From NCBI GenBank assembly GCA_900318105.1, contig ONJG01000077.1, forward strand, positions 1 through 35,246: a stretch of 35,246 nucleotides of DNA, given 5' to 3'. The position numbers and the translations under genes are program-made. The first letter of the stretch is position 1. Each line of letters starts with the position of its first letter. The notes under the pieces are model-generated. The model had not been told where the DNA came from. It ran no database searches and saw only the letters and a list, made by a program, of their open reading frames with translations. This document shows, one piece after another, positions 7,904 to 16,462 of the stretch. The DNA is from an uncultured Eubacteriales bacterium. GTDB taxonomy: Bacteria > Bacillota > Clostridia > Peptostreptococcales > Anaerovoracaceae.

Positions 7904-9373
7904 TTACTCCGATTTGTCCTTTTTATCTTTTTTCTCACTCGGCTTTCTTACGGTATCAAGCTCAAACCAGAAGTCCGAGCCTTTGCCCTCGCTTGAGTCC
8001 ACGCCGAATTTGGCATTGTGAAGGTTAAGTATGCCCTTGACTATGGCGAGGCCGAGTCCTGTTCCTTCTATGGCGCGCTCGTGGTTTGCGGAAGTCCTGT
8101 AGTACTTGTCCCAAACATGTCCTATCTCATCGGACGGGATGCCTATTCCGTGGTCGATGCAGTGGAAGGAGACTTTCTTTCCGCTTCTGCTGAGCTTTAT
8201 ATCTATGTATTTGTCATCGCCTGAATACTTAACGGCGTTGTCTGCGAAGTTGGTCATCACCTGCATGATACGCGTGCGGTCACCGTGCACATAACAGGAT
8301 CTGCACGGATGGAATTCCACTTCGAAACCGCGCGATGAGCTGAGAACATTGAAGCTCTCGTACACATCGCGTGCAGCCTCGACTATGTCGAAGGTCTCCA
8401 TGTGAAGCTCGATATTGTTCGACTGCAGGTTGGACACGGAGAGTATGTCTCCGACGAGTTTGTTCAGCCTCTCGGTCTCGGAGATGATGACGTGAAGGTC
8501 CGCATTTCTCTTTTCCGGATTGTCTCCAGAGATGTCCAGTATCTTCTCTGCATATGACCTGATCATGGTGAGCGGGGTCTTGAGATCGTGCGACACGTTG
8601 GCGATAATCTCCCTCTGATAGAAGTCGGTCTTTTCCATCTCGTAGGAGGCCTTGTTGAGAGCCTTGGCGAGCTCTTTTGTCTCGGTAAACGCCGAACCGT
8701 CGAAGTTTACGTTGTAGTTGCCCTGCGAGAGCTCGGTTGCCGCTTTCGTGAGATTCTCTATAGGGAGAGTAATCCTGCGCGAGAGCATATACGCAAGTAT
8801 CGTCGAAACTATCAGGAATATGAACGAGATATAAAAGAGCATGTTCCTGAGGATCCTGAATGTGGTGGGGTCCGGATAAAGAGGAGCTATGATGTAAAGC
8901 AGGTTTTTTTCTCCGTTCCTGCTCAGGTGCGAAGCGTATAAAAGCCTGGAATCGGACTGTCCGGTGCCCGGCCTGACCTCGGTCACGCTGCCCGGCCCAG
9001 CGGCTCTGAGCTTTTTGCTTATGCTTTCGATATCTTCAGAAAGTGTGGCCGTCTCCTCGACCGATGAAGTGCCGTCGTATACCAGGCTGTCACTCGGAGT
9101 ATCCAGCCTGATGTAAATACCGCTGGTTCCCGCCGTCTGAATAGCGAATTTTGAGAATCCTTCGGGATTCTGTCTGAACTCCGTTTCGAGCACGTTGGCT
9201 GTTCGGATTACCTCCTGAGTCCTGGCTCTTTCATAATATGTGTCAATGAAAAACTGCACCAGTCCCCAGAGGACGGCGAGCAGAAATAAAGCAAAGACGA
9301 CGAACGAGAATAGTGTTGTCGTCTTGATGCTGGCGGTATCCAGTTTGGATTTATCATCTTTGTAAATGGCCAT
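7904..9373 (-). CDS. Membrane sensor histidine kinase (HAMP-HisKA-HATPase)
   Basis: The 489-aa protein has a transmembrane helix at about 20-42, an extracytoplasmic sensor loop of ~135 residues, a second helix at about 177-197 and a HAMP linker. A HisKA domain follows with phospho-accepting H262 in 'SHDLKTPLTM', then a HATPase domain with N box 'NFADNAVKYS', G1 'DHGIGI', F box and G2 'GTGLGLAIV'. The C terminus is a short Lys/Asp-rich tail. It lies 7 nt downstream of its cognate OmpR-type regulator, the usual arrangement for a PhoR/VicK-like pair. The stimulus cannot be read from the sequence; the loop shows no named sensor domain that I recognise. Confidence 0.95.
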   Translation of the reverse strand: MAIYKDDKSKLDTASIKTTTLFSFVVFALFLLAVLWGLVQFFIDTYYERARTQEVIRTANVLETEFRQNPEGFSKFAIQTAGTSGIYIRLDTPSDSLVYDGTSSVEETATLSEDIESISKKLRAAGPGSVTEVRPGTGQSDSRLLYASHLSRNGEKNLLYIIAPLYPDPTTFRILRNMLFYISFIFLIVSTILAYMLSRRITLPIENLTKAATELSQGNYNVNFDGSAFTETKELAKALNKASYEMEKTDFYQREIIANVSHDLKTPLTMIRSYAEKILDISGDNPEKRNADLHVIISETERLNKLVGDILSVSNLQSNNIELHMETFDIVEAARDVYESFNVLSSSRGFEVEFHPCRSCYVHGDRTRIMQVMTNFADNAVKYSGDDKYIDIKLSRSGKKVSFHCIDHGIGIPSDEIGHVWDKYYRTSANHERAIEGTGLGLAIVKGILNLHNAKFGVDSSEGKGSDFWFELDTVRKPSEKKDKKDKSE

Positions 9374-9380
9374 AGCGGGT

Positions 9381-10076
9381 TTATTCGGATTCTTTGATGT
9401 CCTCTTCGTAGTCGAATTTATATCCTACGCCCCTGAGGGTCACGATGAACTTTCTGTATGGACCCAGGCAATTTCTCAGGTTCTTGACGTGAGTATCTAT
9501 GGTGCGGTCATCACCGAAGAAATCGTAGCCCCATATATCCGAGAGGAGTCTGTCCCTGGAAAGTGCGATGTTTCTGTTCTGAATCATGTAAAAGAGCAGG
9601 TCGTACTCTTTTGGAGTCAGGTCAACGCGCTTTCCGTCCACGCTTATCGACCGGGCTTCGAAGTTGACCTCGAGGCCGTCGAATTTCTCCACTGTGGGTT
9701 TGTAGCGGTCTCCGCCGCTGCTGCGGCTCAGCACGGCATTGACCCTGGCCATGAGCTCCTTCGGACTGAAAGGCTTGACCACATAATCATCGATGCCGAG
9801 CTCGAATCCGAAGAGCTTGTCATATTCCTCACCCCTTGCGGAGAGCATGATAACAGGGATGTCCTTGATCTTCTGGATTTCCTTGACCGCGCTGAAACCA
9901 TCGAGCTTGGGCATCATCACATCCATAATGATCAGGTCGTAGTCGTTGAGCTTGACCATGCCGATTGCGCTCATGCCGTCTGCGGCTTCTTCGGCCTCAT
10001 ATCCGCTGAATTCGGCGTATTCTTTTATAACCTCGCGGATGCCGTCTTCGTCGTCTACAATTAATATCTTTTTCAT
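9381..10076 (-). CDS. OmpR/PhoB-family response regulator
   Basis: The 231-aa regulator has an N-terminal receiver domain with acidic pocket D8/D9, phospho-acceptor D52 in 'LIIMDVMMPKLDG', and the conserved T/S ('LSAR') and K ('KPFSPKEL') positions. A C-terminal winged helix follows ('LTPKEYDLLFYMIQN', 'SRDRLLSDIWGYDF', 'TIDTHVKNLRNCLG'). The start is the ATG at 10076, preceded by GGAGGAACC; a longer frame upstream has no ribosome binding site and does not match the family. It is the first gene of the regulator-kinase-radA operon and is divergent from carD, with the promoters of both in the 183-bp gap. Confidence 0.96.
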   Translation of the reverse strand: MKKILIVDDEDGIREVIKEYAEFSGYEAEEAADGMSAIGMVKLNDYDLIIMDVMMPKLDGFSAVKEIQKIKDIPVIMLSARGEEYDKLFGFELGIDDYVVKPFSPKELMARVNAVLSRSSGGDRYKPTVEKFDGLEVNFEARSISVDGKRVDLTPKEYDLLFYMIQNRNIALSRDRLLSDIWGYDFFGDDRTIDTHVKNLRNCLGPYRKFIVTLRGVGYKFDYEEDIKESE

Positions 10077-10105
10077 CGGTTCCTCCGTCTGATATATCGT
10101 GATTA

Positions 10106-10134
10106 ATTTTATCGTAGTAGTCTGGCGGACGCAA
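10106..10134 (-). promoter_or_regulatory. Candidate promoter of the regulator-kinase-radA operon
   Basis: On the minus strand TTGCGT (-35), a 17-nt spacer and TAAAAT (-10, plus-strand 10106-10111) lie upstream of the response-regulator ATG, giving a leader of about 24 nt that contains GGAGG. Confidence 0.55.
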
Positions 10135-10206
10135 GCATACAGAAAACACGAATTTGACATATTGACATGGACATATGTGAGTGATAAAATAACAAATTTT
10201 ATTTGT

Positions 10207-10235
10207 TTGATTTTTTGTGCAAAATCCTGTACAAT
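10207..10235 (+). promoter_or_regulatory. Promoter of carD
   Basis: TTGATT (10207-10212), a 17-nt spacer and TACAAT (10230-10235). The expected start is about 10242, leaving an 18-nt leader that contains GAAGGGAG. Confidence 0.7.
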
Positions 10236-10259
10236 ACAAATTGCGAAGGGAGATTGCAG

Positions 10260-10733
10260 ATGTTTAAAATCGGAGATCCGATAGTTTATCCGATGTACGG
10301 TGCGGGAACTATCAAGGAAATCGTAGAAAAGGATTTCCTCGGTGAGACGCGCATGTATTATAATGTGGATCTTCCGTACTGTCGTATGGAGGCCTCTGTT
10401 CCTGTGGACAACTGCGAAAAACTCGGTGTCAGGGCCATAATAGACCCGGGACGCATCGAGGAAGTGGTTGAGGTTCTCAAGGGTAAGACCGAACCGATGA
10501 ACCCCAACTGGAACAAAAGGTACCGCGAAAACACCGAGAGGCTCCAGACAGGAGATATACTGGAGGTGGCAGCGGTGGTTCGGAATCTCGTAAGGACGGA
10601 CAGAGCCAAACCCCTGTCAACCGGGGAGAAAAAACTCCTCAGCACCGCCAAGCAGATACTGGCAAGCGAACTGATATATGCAGGCGGCTACACAATGGAA
10701 GAAGCAGACGAGATGGTCGAACTCAATATATAG
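10260..10733 (+). CDS. CarD/CdnL-family RNA polymerase-binding transcription regulator
   Basis: The 157-aa protein starts with the CarD_CdnL_TRCF RNA-polymerase-interaction (Tudor-like) domain: 'MFKIGDPIVYPMYGAGTI' is the classic opening of the family. An all-helical DNA-binding domain follows ('STGEKKLLSTAKQILASEL'). CarD binds the polymerase beta subunit and stabilises open complexes, often at rRNA promoters. The ATG at 10260 is chosen because GAAGGGAG lies just upstream and the conserved N terminus begins there; the longer frame begins inside the promoter. CarD next to radA and ispD is the normal order in many Clostridia. Confidence 0.93.
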   Translation: MFKIGDPIVYPMYGAGTIKEIVEKDFLGETRMYYNVDLPYCRMEASVPVDNCEKLGVRAIIDPGRIEEVVEVLKGKTEPMNPNWNKRYRENTERLQTGDILEVAAVVRNLVRTDRAKPLSTGEKKLLSTAKQILASELIYAGGYTMEEADEMVELNI

Positions 10734-10789
10734 GCTGAGAGCTTAAGGGAGGCGGCCATTTTTTATATTATTTTTATGTGAAAATAGGG

Positions 10790-10795
10790 TATAGT
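10790..10795 (+). promoter_or_regulatory. -10 element of ispDF, implying a near-leaderless mRNA
   Basis: TATAGT ends 10 nt before the ispDF ATG at 10806, which puts the start of RNA at about 10802. No Shine-Dalgarno sequence is present (TTAACGCAGTC precedes the ATG). The upstream region is AT-rich without a clear -35. Confidence 0.5.
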
Positions 10796-10805
10796 TAACG
10801 CAGTC

Positions 10806-12017
10806 ATGCATGAAAATACATTCGAAAGGACATATGCGATAATAGTCGCCGCAGGCAGCGGAACGCGCATGGGAACCAAAACTCCCAAGCAGCTTTTGAA
10901 GTACGGCGGAAAGACCGTGCTCGAAGCGTCCGTGGATGCATTTGTGCGCTGCGAAAGAGTGGACGACATTACGGTCGTTTCACCCGCTGACGGCTCGCTC
11001 GATGATATATACAAAGACATCCTGTCCGGGACAGGATGTGATATCCGGGTAGTCAGAGGAGGAGATGAAAGACCTGACTCTGTCTGTGCCGGACTTCTTG
11101 CGGCAGCGGAGGATGCGGATAAAAGGAACATAAGCAGGGATAAGGCCATGGTGCTCATCCATGACGCGGCCAGGCCCGGAGTGGATGAGGAGATAATAAA
11201 AAGCGGCATGGAAGCCATGACTTCGTGCCGCGCCGTGACAGCAGCCATACCATCCGTGGATTCGGTCCGTATGATTTCAGATACATGCACCAAATCATTG
11301 AAAAACGAGGCGTCTTATCCTATAATTACGAGTGCTTATGTCCCGAGGGAACTCGTGTACAATGTGCAGACTCCGCAGATATTCATTCTTGATGACATAC
11401 TGCGTGCACACGAGGCAGCCCGGAAGGACGGATTTACAGGAACGGATGATGCTTCATATGCCGAACACATCGGAATTGAGGTCGGTATAACAAAGGGAAG
11501 CAGAGCCAATGCCAAGATAACAACGGCGGAGGATTTGAATTTGAGCGTAAGAGTCGGAGCAGGATACGACGTACACAGACTTGTCCCGGGGAGAGACCTG
11601 ATACTCTGCGGGACCCCTATCCCGAGCAATCTCGGGCTGGACGGACATTCGGACGCGGATGTGGCGACACACGCACTGATGGACGCACTGCTCGGGGCTG
11701 CGGGACTCGGAGATATCGGGAGGCATTTCCCCGATACCGACGAGAGATACAGAGGAGTCAGTTCTCTCGAGCTTCTCAAGGCAGTAAAAAAGATGCTCGG
11801 GAATTACACGGTAGGAAACGTGGACATCACGATAATAGCCGAGGCACCAAAACTGGCACCATATAATGAAGAAATGAGAAAGAATATTGCAGATACACTC
11901 GGGATGCCTCAGGATGCGGTCAACATCAAGGCCACGACAGAAGAAGGACTCGGGTTTACGGGCAGAGGAGAAGGCATAGCGGCCTTCTCTGCCTGCACGA
12001 TAGAAGGGAGTTTATAA
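10806..12017 (+). CDS. ispDF: Bifunctional IspD/IspF of the MEP isoprenoid pathway
   Basis: The 403-aa protein fuses 2-C-methyl-D-erythritol 4-phosphate cytidylyltransferase (residues ~8-240) and 2-C-methyl-D-erythritol 2,4-cyclodiphosphate synthase (~243-403). IspD shows the nucleotide-binding 'AAGSGTRMG', 'GGDERPDSV' and 'HDAARPG' motifs. IspF shows the metal-binding 'GYDVHRL', 'DGHSDADV' and 'GDIGRHFPD' motifs and the C-terminal 'TTEEGLGFTGRGEG'. The enzymes catalyse the third and fifth steps of the MEP route, and fusions are known in several bacteria. The stop is 2 nt from the proS start, so the two are co-transcribed. No ribosome binding site precedes the ATG; a -10 element 10 nt upstream suggests translation from a nearly leaderless mRNA. 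Confidence 0.96.
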   Translation: MHENTFERTYAIIVAAGSGTRMGTKTPKQLLKYGGKTVLEASVDAFVRCERVDDITVVSPADGSLDDIYKDILSGTGCDIRVVRGGDERPDSVCAGLLAAAEDADKRNISRDKAMVLIHDAARPGVDEEIIKSGMEAMTSCRAVTAAIPSVDSVRMISDTCTKSLKNEASYPIITSAYVPRELVYNVQTPQIFILDDILRAHEAARKDGFTGTDDASYAEHIGIEVGITKGSRANAKITTAEDLNLSVRVGAGYDVHRLVPGRDLILCGTPIPSNLGLDGHSDADVATHALMDALLGAAGLGDIGRHFPDTDERYRGVSSLELLKAVKKMLGNYTVGNVDITIIAEAPKLAPYNEEMRKNIADTLGMPQDAVNIKATTEEGLGFTGRGEGIAAFSACTIEGSL

Positions 12018-12019
12018 AC

Positions 12020-13798
12020 ATGAGATTATCAAAGACGCACCTCAAGACGCTCAGGGAAGCACCCAGCGATGCAGTGCTCGAGAGCCACAAGCTGCTCGTA
12101 AGAGCCAACATGATCAAGCAGGAAGCAGCCGGATTATATATGTATCCGAAGCTTGGCTGGAGAACTGTCCGCAAGGTGGAGCAGATCGTAAGAGAAGAGA
12201 TGGACTATGTGGATTGCCAGGAGATATACATGCCGCATGTCAACCCTGCGGAGCTCTGGCAGGAGACGGGCAGATGGTATGCATACGGACCTGAGCTCTG
12301 GAGAATCCAGGACCGTAACGGCAACGACTTCATACTGAACCCGACATGCGAGGAGATGTTCACTGACTTCGTAAGAAAGGAATTCTCTTCATATAAGGAA
12401 CTGCCTTTCTCGCTGTACCACATCCAGTTCAAGTACAGGGATGAGTCGCGTCCGAGATACGGACTCCTGAGAACAAGAGAGTTCATCATGAAGGACTCAT
12501 ATACCTTCGATGCAACGGAAGAAGATCTCCATACAGCATATATGAGACAGTATCATGCATATGAAAAGATATTCACACGCTGCGGACTTGATTACAGAAT
12601 CGTAGAGGCTGACAACGGCCCTATCGGCGGCAGCAACTCGCATGAGTTCTCGGCTCTCTCAGACTGGGGCGAATCCGACATCCTCTATTGCGATGAGTGC
12701 GGAATGGCAGCTACGGTTGAAAGAGCGGAGTGCGTGGACGATGAACCCGTAAAAGAGGAAATGCAGCCGGTTGAAAAGGTATACACACCTGATACAAAGA
12801 CCATCGAGGATGTATGCAACTACCTCAAACTGCCGGTAGAGAAGTCCATCAAGGCTCTGATGTTTGCGACATATGACACGGATCTCAATCTCAAGGACTA
12901 TGTGGCAGCATTCGTAAGAGGCGACAGACAACTCAACATGACCAAGCTCGTCAACGCGCTGGACATCCCGGCACACTATATCGAGTTTGCCGACGAGGTA
13001 GCCATGGGTGAGGCCTGCGGCATCGTAGGCGGATTCACGGGCCCGATCGGACTCAAGAACTGCATCGTGGTAGTGGACAGCGAGCTCGTTGACACAGTCA
13101 ATATGTGCGCAGGTTCAAACGAAACAGACCACCACCTGCTCGGCGTATGCTACGGCAGGGACTATACGGGAGATATCGTAACGGATATCAAGGAGCTCCA
13201 GGCAGGAGACAGATGCCCGCACTGCGGCAAGCCGGTCAAGTTCAGACGCGGCATCGAGGTCGGACAGATCTTCAAACTCGGTCTTAAGTATTCCGAGAGC
13301 ATGAATGCGACATTCAAGGATGAGAACGGCGAAGATCATCCTTACTGGATGGGCTGCTACGGCATCGGCATCACAAGAACGATGCAGGCTATAGTGGAGC
13401 AGCATCATGATGATAAGGGCATTATATGGCCGCTTTCGGTAGCGCCTTACCATGTCATAGTGACGGTGGTCAAGTCCAGTGACGAGACTCAGATGAAGCT
13501 CGCATACGACATTGAGAGAAAGCTCGAGGAACTGGGCGTTGAGGTAATGGTGGATGACCGCGACGAAAGAGTTGGCGTCAAGTTCAACGATGCCGACCTC
13601 ATCGGAATTCCTATCAGAATAACTGTAGGAAAACTCGCAGGCGAGGGCAAAGTCGAGTACAAACTCCGCCGCGAGGATGAGCACGAAACGATGACAGCCG
13701 ATGAGGCTGTGGCCAAGGCCAAGGCTCTGGTGGATCTCGAGGGAGACGGAAGACACCTCTTCAAGAATCTCTCGGAAGAGACCAGAAACGCGCACTGA
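12020..13798 (+). CDS. proS: Prolyl-tRNA synthetase (bacterial type)
   Basis: At 592 aa it has the length of the bacterial-type ProRS. Class II motifs are visible in the N-terminal half ('EIYMPHVNPAELW', 'NPTCEEMFTDFVR', 'YRDESRPRYGLLRTREFIMK'). An inserted YbaK-like editing domain follows at about residues 225-400 ('KSIKALMFA', 'CGIVGGFTGPIGL'). Motif 3 'YWMGCYGIGITRTMQAIVEQ' and a C-terminal anticodon-binding domain complete it. It charges tRNA-Pro with ATP. It sits where gltX lies in Bacillus subtilis (after ispD-ispF), consistent with an aminoacyl-tRNA synthetase slot in this neighbourhood. A strong terminator follows at 13857. Confidence 0.97.
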   Translation: MRLSKTHLKTLREAPSDAVLESHKLLVRANMIKQEAAGLYMYPKLGWRTVRKVEQIVREEMDYVDCQEIYMPHVNPAELWQETGRWYAYGPELWRIQDRNGNDFILNPTCEEMFTDFVRKEFSSYKELPFSLYHIQFKYRDESRPRYGLLRTREFIMKDSYTFDATEEDLHTAYMRQYHAYEKIFTRCGLDYRIVEADNGPIGGSNSHEFSALSDWGESDILYCDECGMAATVERAECVDDEPVKEEMQPVEKVYTPDTKTIEDVCNYLKLPVEKSIKALMFATYDTDLNLKDYVAAFVRGDRQLNMTKLVNALDIPAHYIEFADEVAMGEACGIVGGFTGPIGLKNCIVVVDSELVDTVNMCAGSNETDHHLLGVCYGRDYTGDIVTDIKELQAGDRCPHCGKPVKFRRGIEVGQIFKLGLKYSESMNATFKDENGEDHPYWMGCYGIGITRTMQAIVEQHHDDKGIIWPLSVAPYHVIVTVVKSSDETQMKLAYDIERKLEELGVEVMVDDRDERVGVKFNDADLIGIPIRITVGKLAGEGKVEYKLRREDEHETMTADEAVAKAKALVDLEGDGRHLFKNLSEETRNAH

Positions 13799-13856
13799 TC
13801 CGAGGCTTCAGAGCGACGGATTGCGTTTCGCCGATACCGATATAATAAGAAGAAAT

Positions 13857-13888
13857 GTGAAGGTTCATGACGGACCTTCACTTTTTTT
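13857..13888 (+). terminator. Intrinsic terminator of the ispDF-proS operon
   Basis: GTGAAGGT (13857-13864) pairs with ACCTTCAC (13874-13881), followed by seven T residues. Confidence 0.92.
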
Positions 13889-13999
13889 AAAAAAAAATTA
13901 AAAATGATGCAATAAAACGGGTGCTGCGAACGTTAACCTAATAGAAGGGCAGATAAAAGCTCTTGAGCAATAACTGTAGCGAAGAACAGGAGGTGTAAA

Positions 14000-14518
14000 A
14001 TGAGAAAGGTAATGAGACTGGTAGTGGCCCTGGTTATGGTAATGGCCATGAGCGCATCGGCATTTGCCGTATCAAAGGTATCTTCAAACAGCGCAGCACA
14101 GAACCTCGCTTTGAAAAATGCAAAGCTCACTAAGGCAGAGGTAAGCAACCTCAGAGTAAAGTATGATCGCAGAGACGGCGAATATGATGTAAAATTCGTA
14201 AGAAAGAGCAATGGCGCAAAATACGACTACGAAATCCGCAAATCAAACGGCATGATTACCGAAAAGTCAATCGACTTCAAACACAAGAGAAATTCTTCGA
14301 GGAAGAAAATCGGAAAAGCGGCAGCTCAGAGCGCAGCAGCAAGAGCAGCAGGTGTCAAAGTCGCCGTTGTTAAAAAAGGAAAATGCGCATATGATTATGA
14401 CGACGGCAAGGGTGTTTATGAAGTAGAATTCAGAAACGGAAAATATAAGTACGAAATCGAGATTCTGGCACCGACCGGCCAGCTCATAGAATACAGCTGG
14501 GAATACACAGGCAGATAG
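14000..14518 (+). CDS. Secreted protein with two PepSY-like domains
   Basis: The 172-aa protein begins with a Sec signal peptide (basic 'MRKVMR', hydrophobic core, 'ASAFA' cleavage site near residue 23). Two PepSY-like repeats follow, at about 30-90 ('NAKLTKAEVSNLRVKYD...DVKFVRKSNGAKYDYEI') and 105-170 ('VYEVEFRNGKYKYEIEI...TGQLIEYSWEYTG'). PepSY domains are found in protease propeptides and envelope proteins and are thought to bind or inhibit proteins outside the cell. AGGAGGTG lies 6 nt upstream of ATG. The sigma factor gene starts 45 bp later, and the anti-sigma factor beyond it also carries a PepSY domain, so this protein is probably part of, or controlled by, that sigma system. Confidence 0.85.
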   Translation: MRKVMRLVVALVMVMAMSASAFAVSKVSSNSAAQNLALKNAKLTKAEVSNLRVKYDRRDGEYDVKFVRKSNGAKYDYEIRKSNGMITEKSIDFKHKRNSSRKKIGKAAAQSAAARAAGVKVAVVKKGKCAYDYDDGKGVYEVEFRNGKYKYEIEILAPTGQLIEYSWEYTGR

Positions 14519-14563
14519 ACAGCAAATAAGATAAGAACAAACGGGAAAAAGGATAAAGCAACC

Positions 14564-15100
14564 ATGAACGCAAGCTACGTCGACGAAAATTTAATAATAC
14601 GAATGGCCGCCGGCGATGGAGCAGCGTTCAAGGAGTTATATGAACAGACCTCGTCAGCTGTGTACGGATTCGCACTGTCGATACTCAAAAACAAGCACGA
14701 CGCGGAGGATGTGATGCATGACGCATTCATCAAAGTGTACACAGCTGCGGTCACCTACAAATCTATGGGCAAACCGCTCGCATGGATACTTACGATAGTA
14801 AAGAATCTGTGCTACAGCAAAGTAAGAGCCGGAGGAGTGTGCGAGGATCTGTCCGAGTACGAGGATCTGGTCCGGACAGATGAGTCCGGATCCATACTGG
14901 ATAAGGTCATTCTTCAGGATGCTCTGAACACGCTGGATTTCGAGGAGAGGCAGATAGTCATACTACACTCGCTGACCGGCATGAAGCACCGCGAGATTGC
15001 AGAGATACTGGATCTTCCGACCGGAACGGTTTTGTCCAAATACAACAGATCGATAAAGAAATTAAGGAGAGAACTCGAGGAGAAAGGGGGAGCGCAATGA
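14564..15100 (+). CDS. ECF-type RNA polymerase sigma factor
   Basis: The 178-aa protein has region 2 ('GDGAAFKELYEQTSSAVYGF' to 'DAEDVMHDAFIKVY') and region 4 ('LDFEERQIVILHSLTGMKHR', 'EIAEILDLPTGTVLSKYNRS') with only a short linker, which is the ECF (sigma-70 group 4) layout. It would direct polymerase to a small regulon on an envelope signal. Its last 4 bases (ATGA) overlap the start of the anti-sigma gene, showing translational coupling. I see no convincing ECF promoter motif upstream of this block, so the regulon cannot be read from the window. Confidence 0.93.
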   Translation: MNASYVDENLIIRMAAGDGAAFKELYEQTSSAVYGFALSILKNKHDAEDVMHDAFIKVYTAAVTYKSMGKPLAWILTIVKNLCYSKVRAGGVCEDLSEYEDLVRTDESGSILDKVILQDALNTLDFEERQIVILHSLTGMKHREIAEILDLPTGTVLSKYNRSIKKLRRELEEKGGAQ

Positions 15101-16362
15101 CAGAGAAAAAGATACTTGAAAGCCTGAATACTGCCGTTGAGAGCACTACCCCCGATATACTGGACAGCCTTATGGCAGAGCTTAATATCACGGATGAGCC
15201 AAAGGAACTCATGCATGATGTGATTGTAAGTGATGAGGCGAATGAATCCGGCCCGGCAGATAAATGGATGCCGGTCACCGGAAAGGCTCAGATGCCATGG
15301 CGCAGGGTTATGGGCATCGCAGCATCATTCCTCGTCGTGCTTGCGGGAATATCATTCGGCGTAACGGAGAGAACTCCTCTCGCCCTGGTCAGTCTGGATG
15401 TCAATCCGGGAATAGAAATAACGATTAATTCCAAAGAGAGGGTGATAGAGGCAAATCCGGTCAACGATGAGGCCAAGGAGATTCTCGATGAGATGGATCT
15501 TAAGGGCAGCGATATCGACGTCGCATGCAATGCCATCGTAGGATCGATGCTGACCCACGGATATCTCACAGACCTGCAAAATTCCATACTGCTTTCCGTA
15601 AATGCAGATGATGAAAAGGTCGGAACGGATATTGAACAGAGGCTCTCCAGACAGATAAATGATTATCTCGAAAATACCGAGGTCGCCGCAGCCGTGCTCG
15701 GACAGTACGGGGCAAACGATGAAGCAATCAGAAAGTTTGCCGATGAGAACGGCATATCACTGGGCAAGGCCTGGCTGATCAAAAATCTCATGAAAACCGG
15801 CAGCACCAAGATGACTGAGGCAGACCTGCTTGGACTCAAGACCCAGGAACTCATACTCCTCGGTCAGAAGAGAAGCGTAACGAAGACCACATCGTACGGC
15901 AACGCCGAATCGGGCCGGTTTATAGGAGAGGCAAAGGCTCTGGAGGCAGCGCTTAAAAAAGCGGGCGTAAATAAAGCCGATGCAAAGAATGTCAAGTATG
16001 AATATGATGTCGAACGCGGGGTACTCATATATGAGGTCACATTCAGAGCCGGAGACTACGAATACGATTATGACATAAATGCATATACCGGCGAAGTAGT
16101 GGCATCGGAGAAAGAGTACGATCCTGTATATACCGCTCCGAAGAGCGGCGGAAGCGCATCCTCAAAGAGCGGAGGATCTGGCGGCGGCAACTCAGCTGCT
16201 TATCGCGACGACGATGACTACGACGATTACGACGATGATGATGACGACTATCGTCCGGCTCCAAAGCAACAGAGCAGTCCAAGCTATGACGATGATGATG
16301 ACTACGACGATTCAGACGATGATTACGATGATGATTCTGACGATGATTCAGACGACGACTAA
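15097..16362 (+). CDS. RsgI-like membrane anti-sigma factor with PepSY domain and Asp-rich tail
   Basis: The 421-aa protein has a cytoplasmic N-terminal segment (1-67) that presumably binds the sigma factor, one transmembrane helix (about 71-89) and an extracytoplasmic RsgI-type domain. That domain carries the hallmark 'SLDVNPGIEITINSKERVIE' at 99-118. A PepSY domain follows at about 276-340 ('VKYEYDVERGVLIYEVTF'), then a Gly/Ser linker and a tail in which 31 of the last 51 residues are Asp. There is no HxxxCxxC zinc motif, so it is not a ZAS-type anti-sigma factor. RsgI homologues usually pair with SigI; here the partner is an ECF factor. The acidic tail may bind cations such as Ca2+ (inference). 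Confidence 0.87.
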   Translation: MTEKKILESLNTAVESTTPDILDSLMAELNITDEPKELMHDVIVSDEANESGPADKWMPVTGKAQMPWRRVMGIAASFLVVLAGISFGVTERTPLALVSLDVNPGIEITINSKERVIEANPVNDEAKEILDEMDLKGSDIDVACNAIVGSMLTHGYLTDLQNSILLSVNADDEKVGTDIEQRLSRQINDYLENTEVAAAVLGQYGANDEAIRKFADENGISLGKAWLIKNLMKTGSTKMTEADLLGLKTQELILLGQKRSVTKTTSYGNAESGRFIGEAKALEAALKKAGVNKADAKNVKYEYDVERGVLIYEVTFRAGDYEYDYDINAYTGEVVASEKEYDPVYTAPKSGGSASSKSGGSGGGNSAAYRDDDDYDDYDDDDDDYRPAPKQQSSPSYDDDDDYDDSDDDYDDDSDDDSDDD

Positions 16363-16422
16363 AATTGCCAAATCGGTTTAACCTTCACTAAACCGTGTAA
16401 TGTAACTTGTAACGAGCGGAAG

Positions 16423-16447
16423 CGACCTGCCGGGGCGGGTCGTTTTC
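16423..16447 (+). terminator. Intrinsic terminator after the anti-sigma gene
   Basis: CGACCTGCC and GGCGGGTCG (9 bp with one wobble) form a tight hairpin followed by TTTTCGCTT. The T tract is short, so termination may be partial. Confidence 0.7.
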
Positions 16448-16462
16448 GCTTGCCGGAGGGCT

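Noticed and set aside
16204-16362. GAC/GAT-rich stretch as a CRISPR or intergenic repeat
   Set aside because: It is in frame inside the anti-sigma gene and encodes the Asp-rich tail; there are no spacers.
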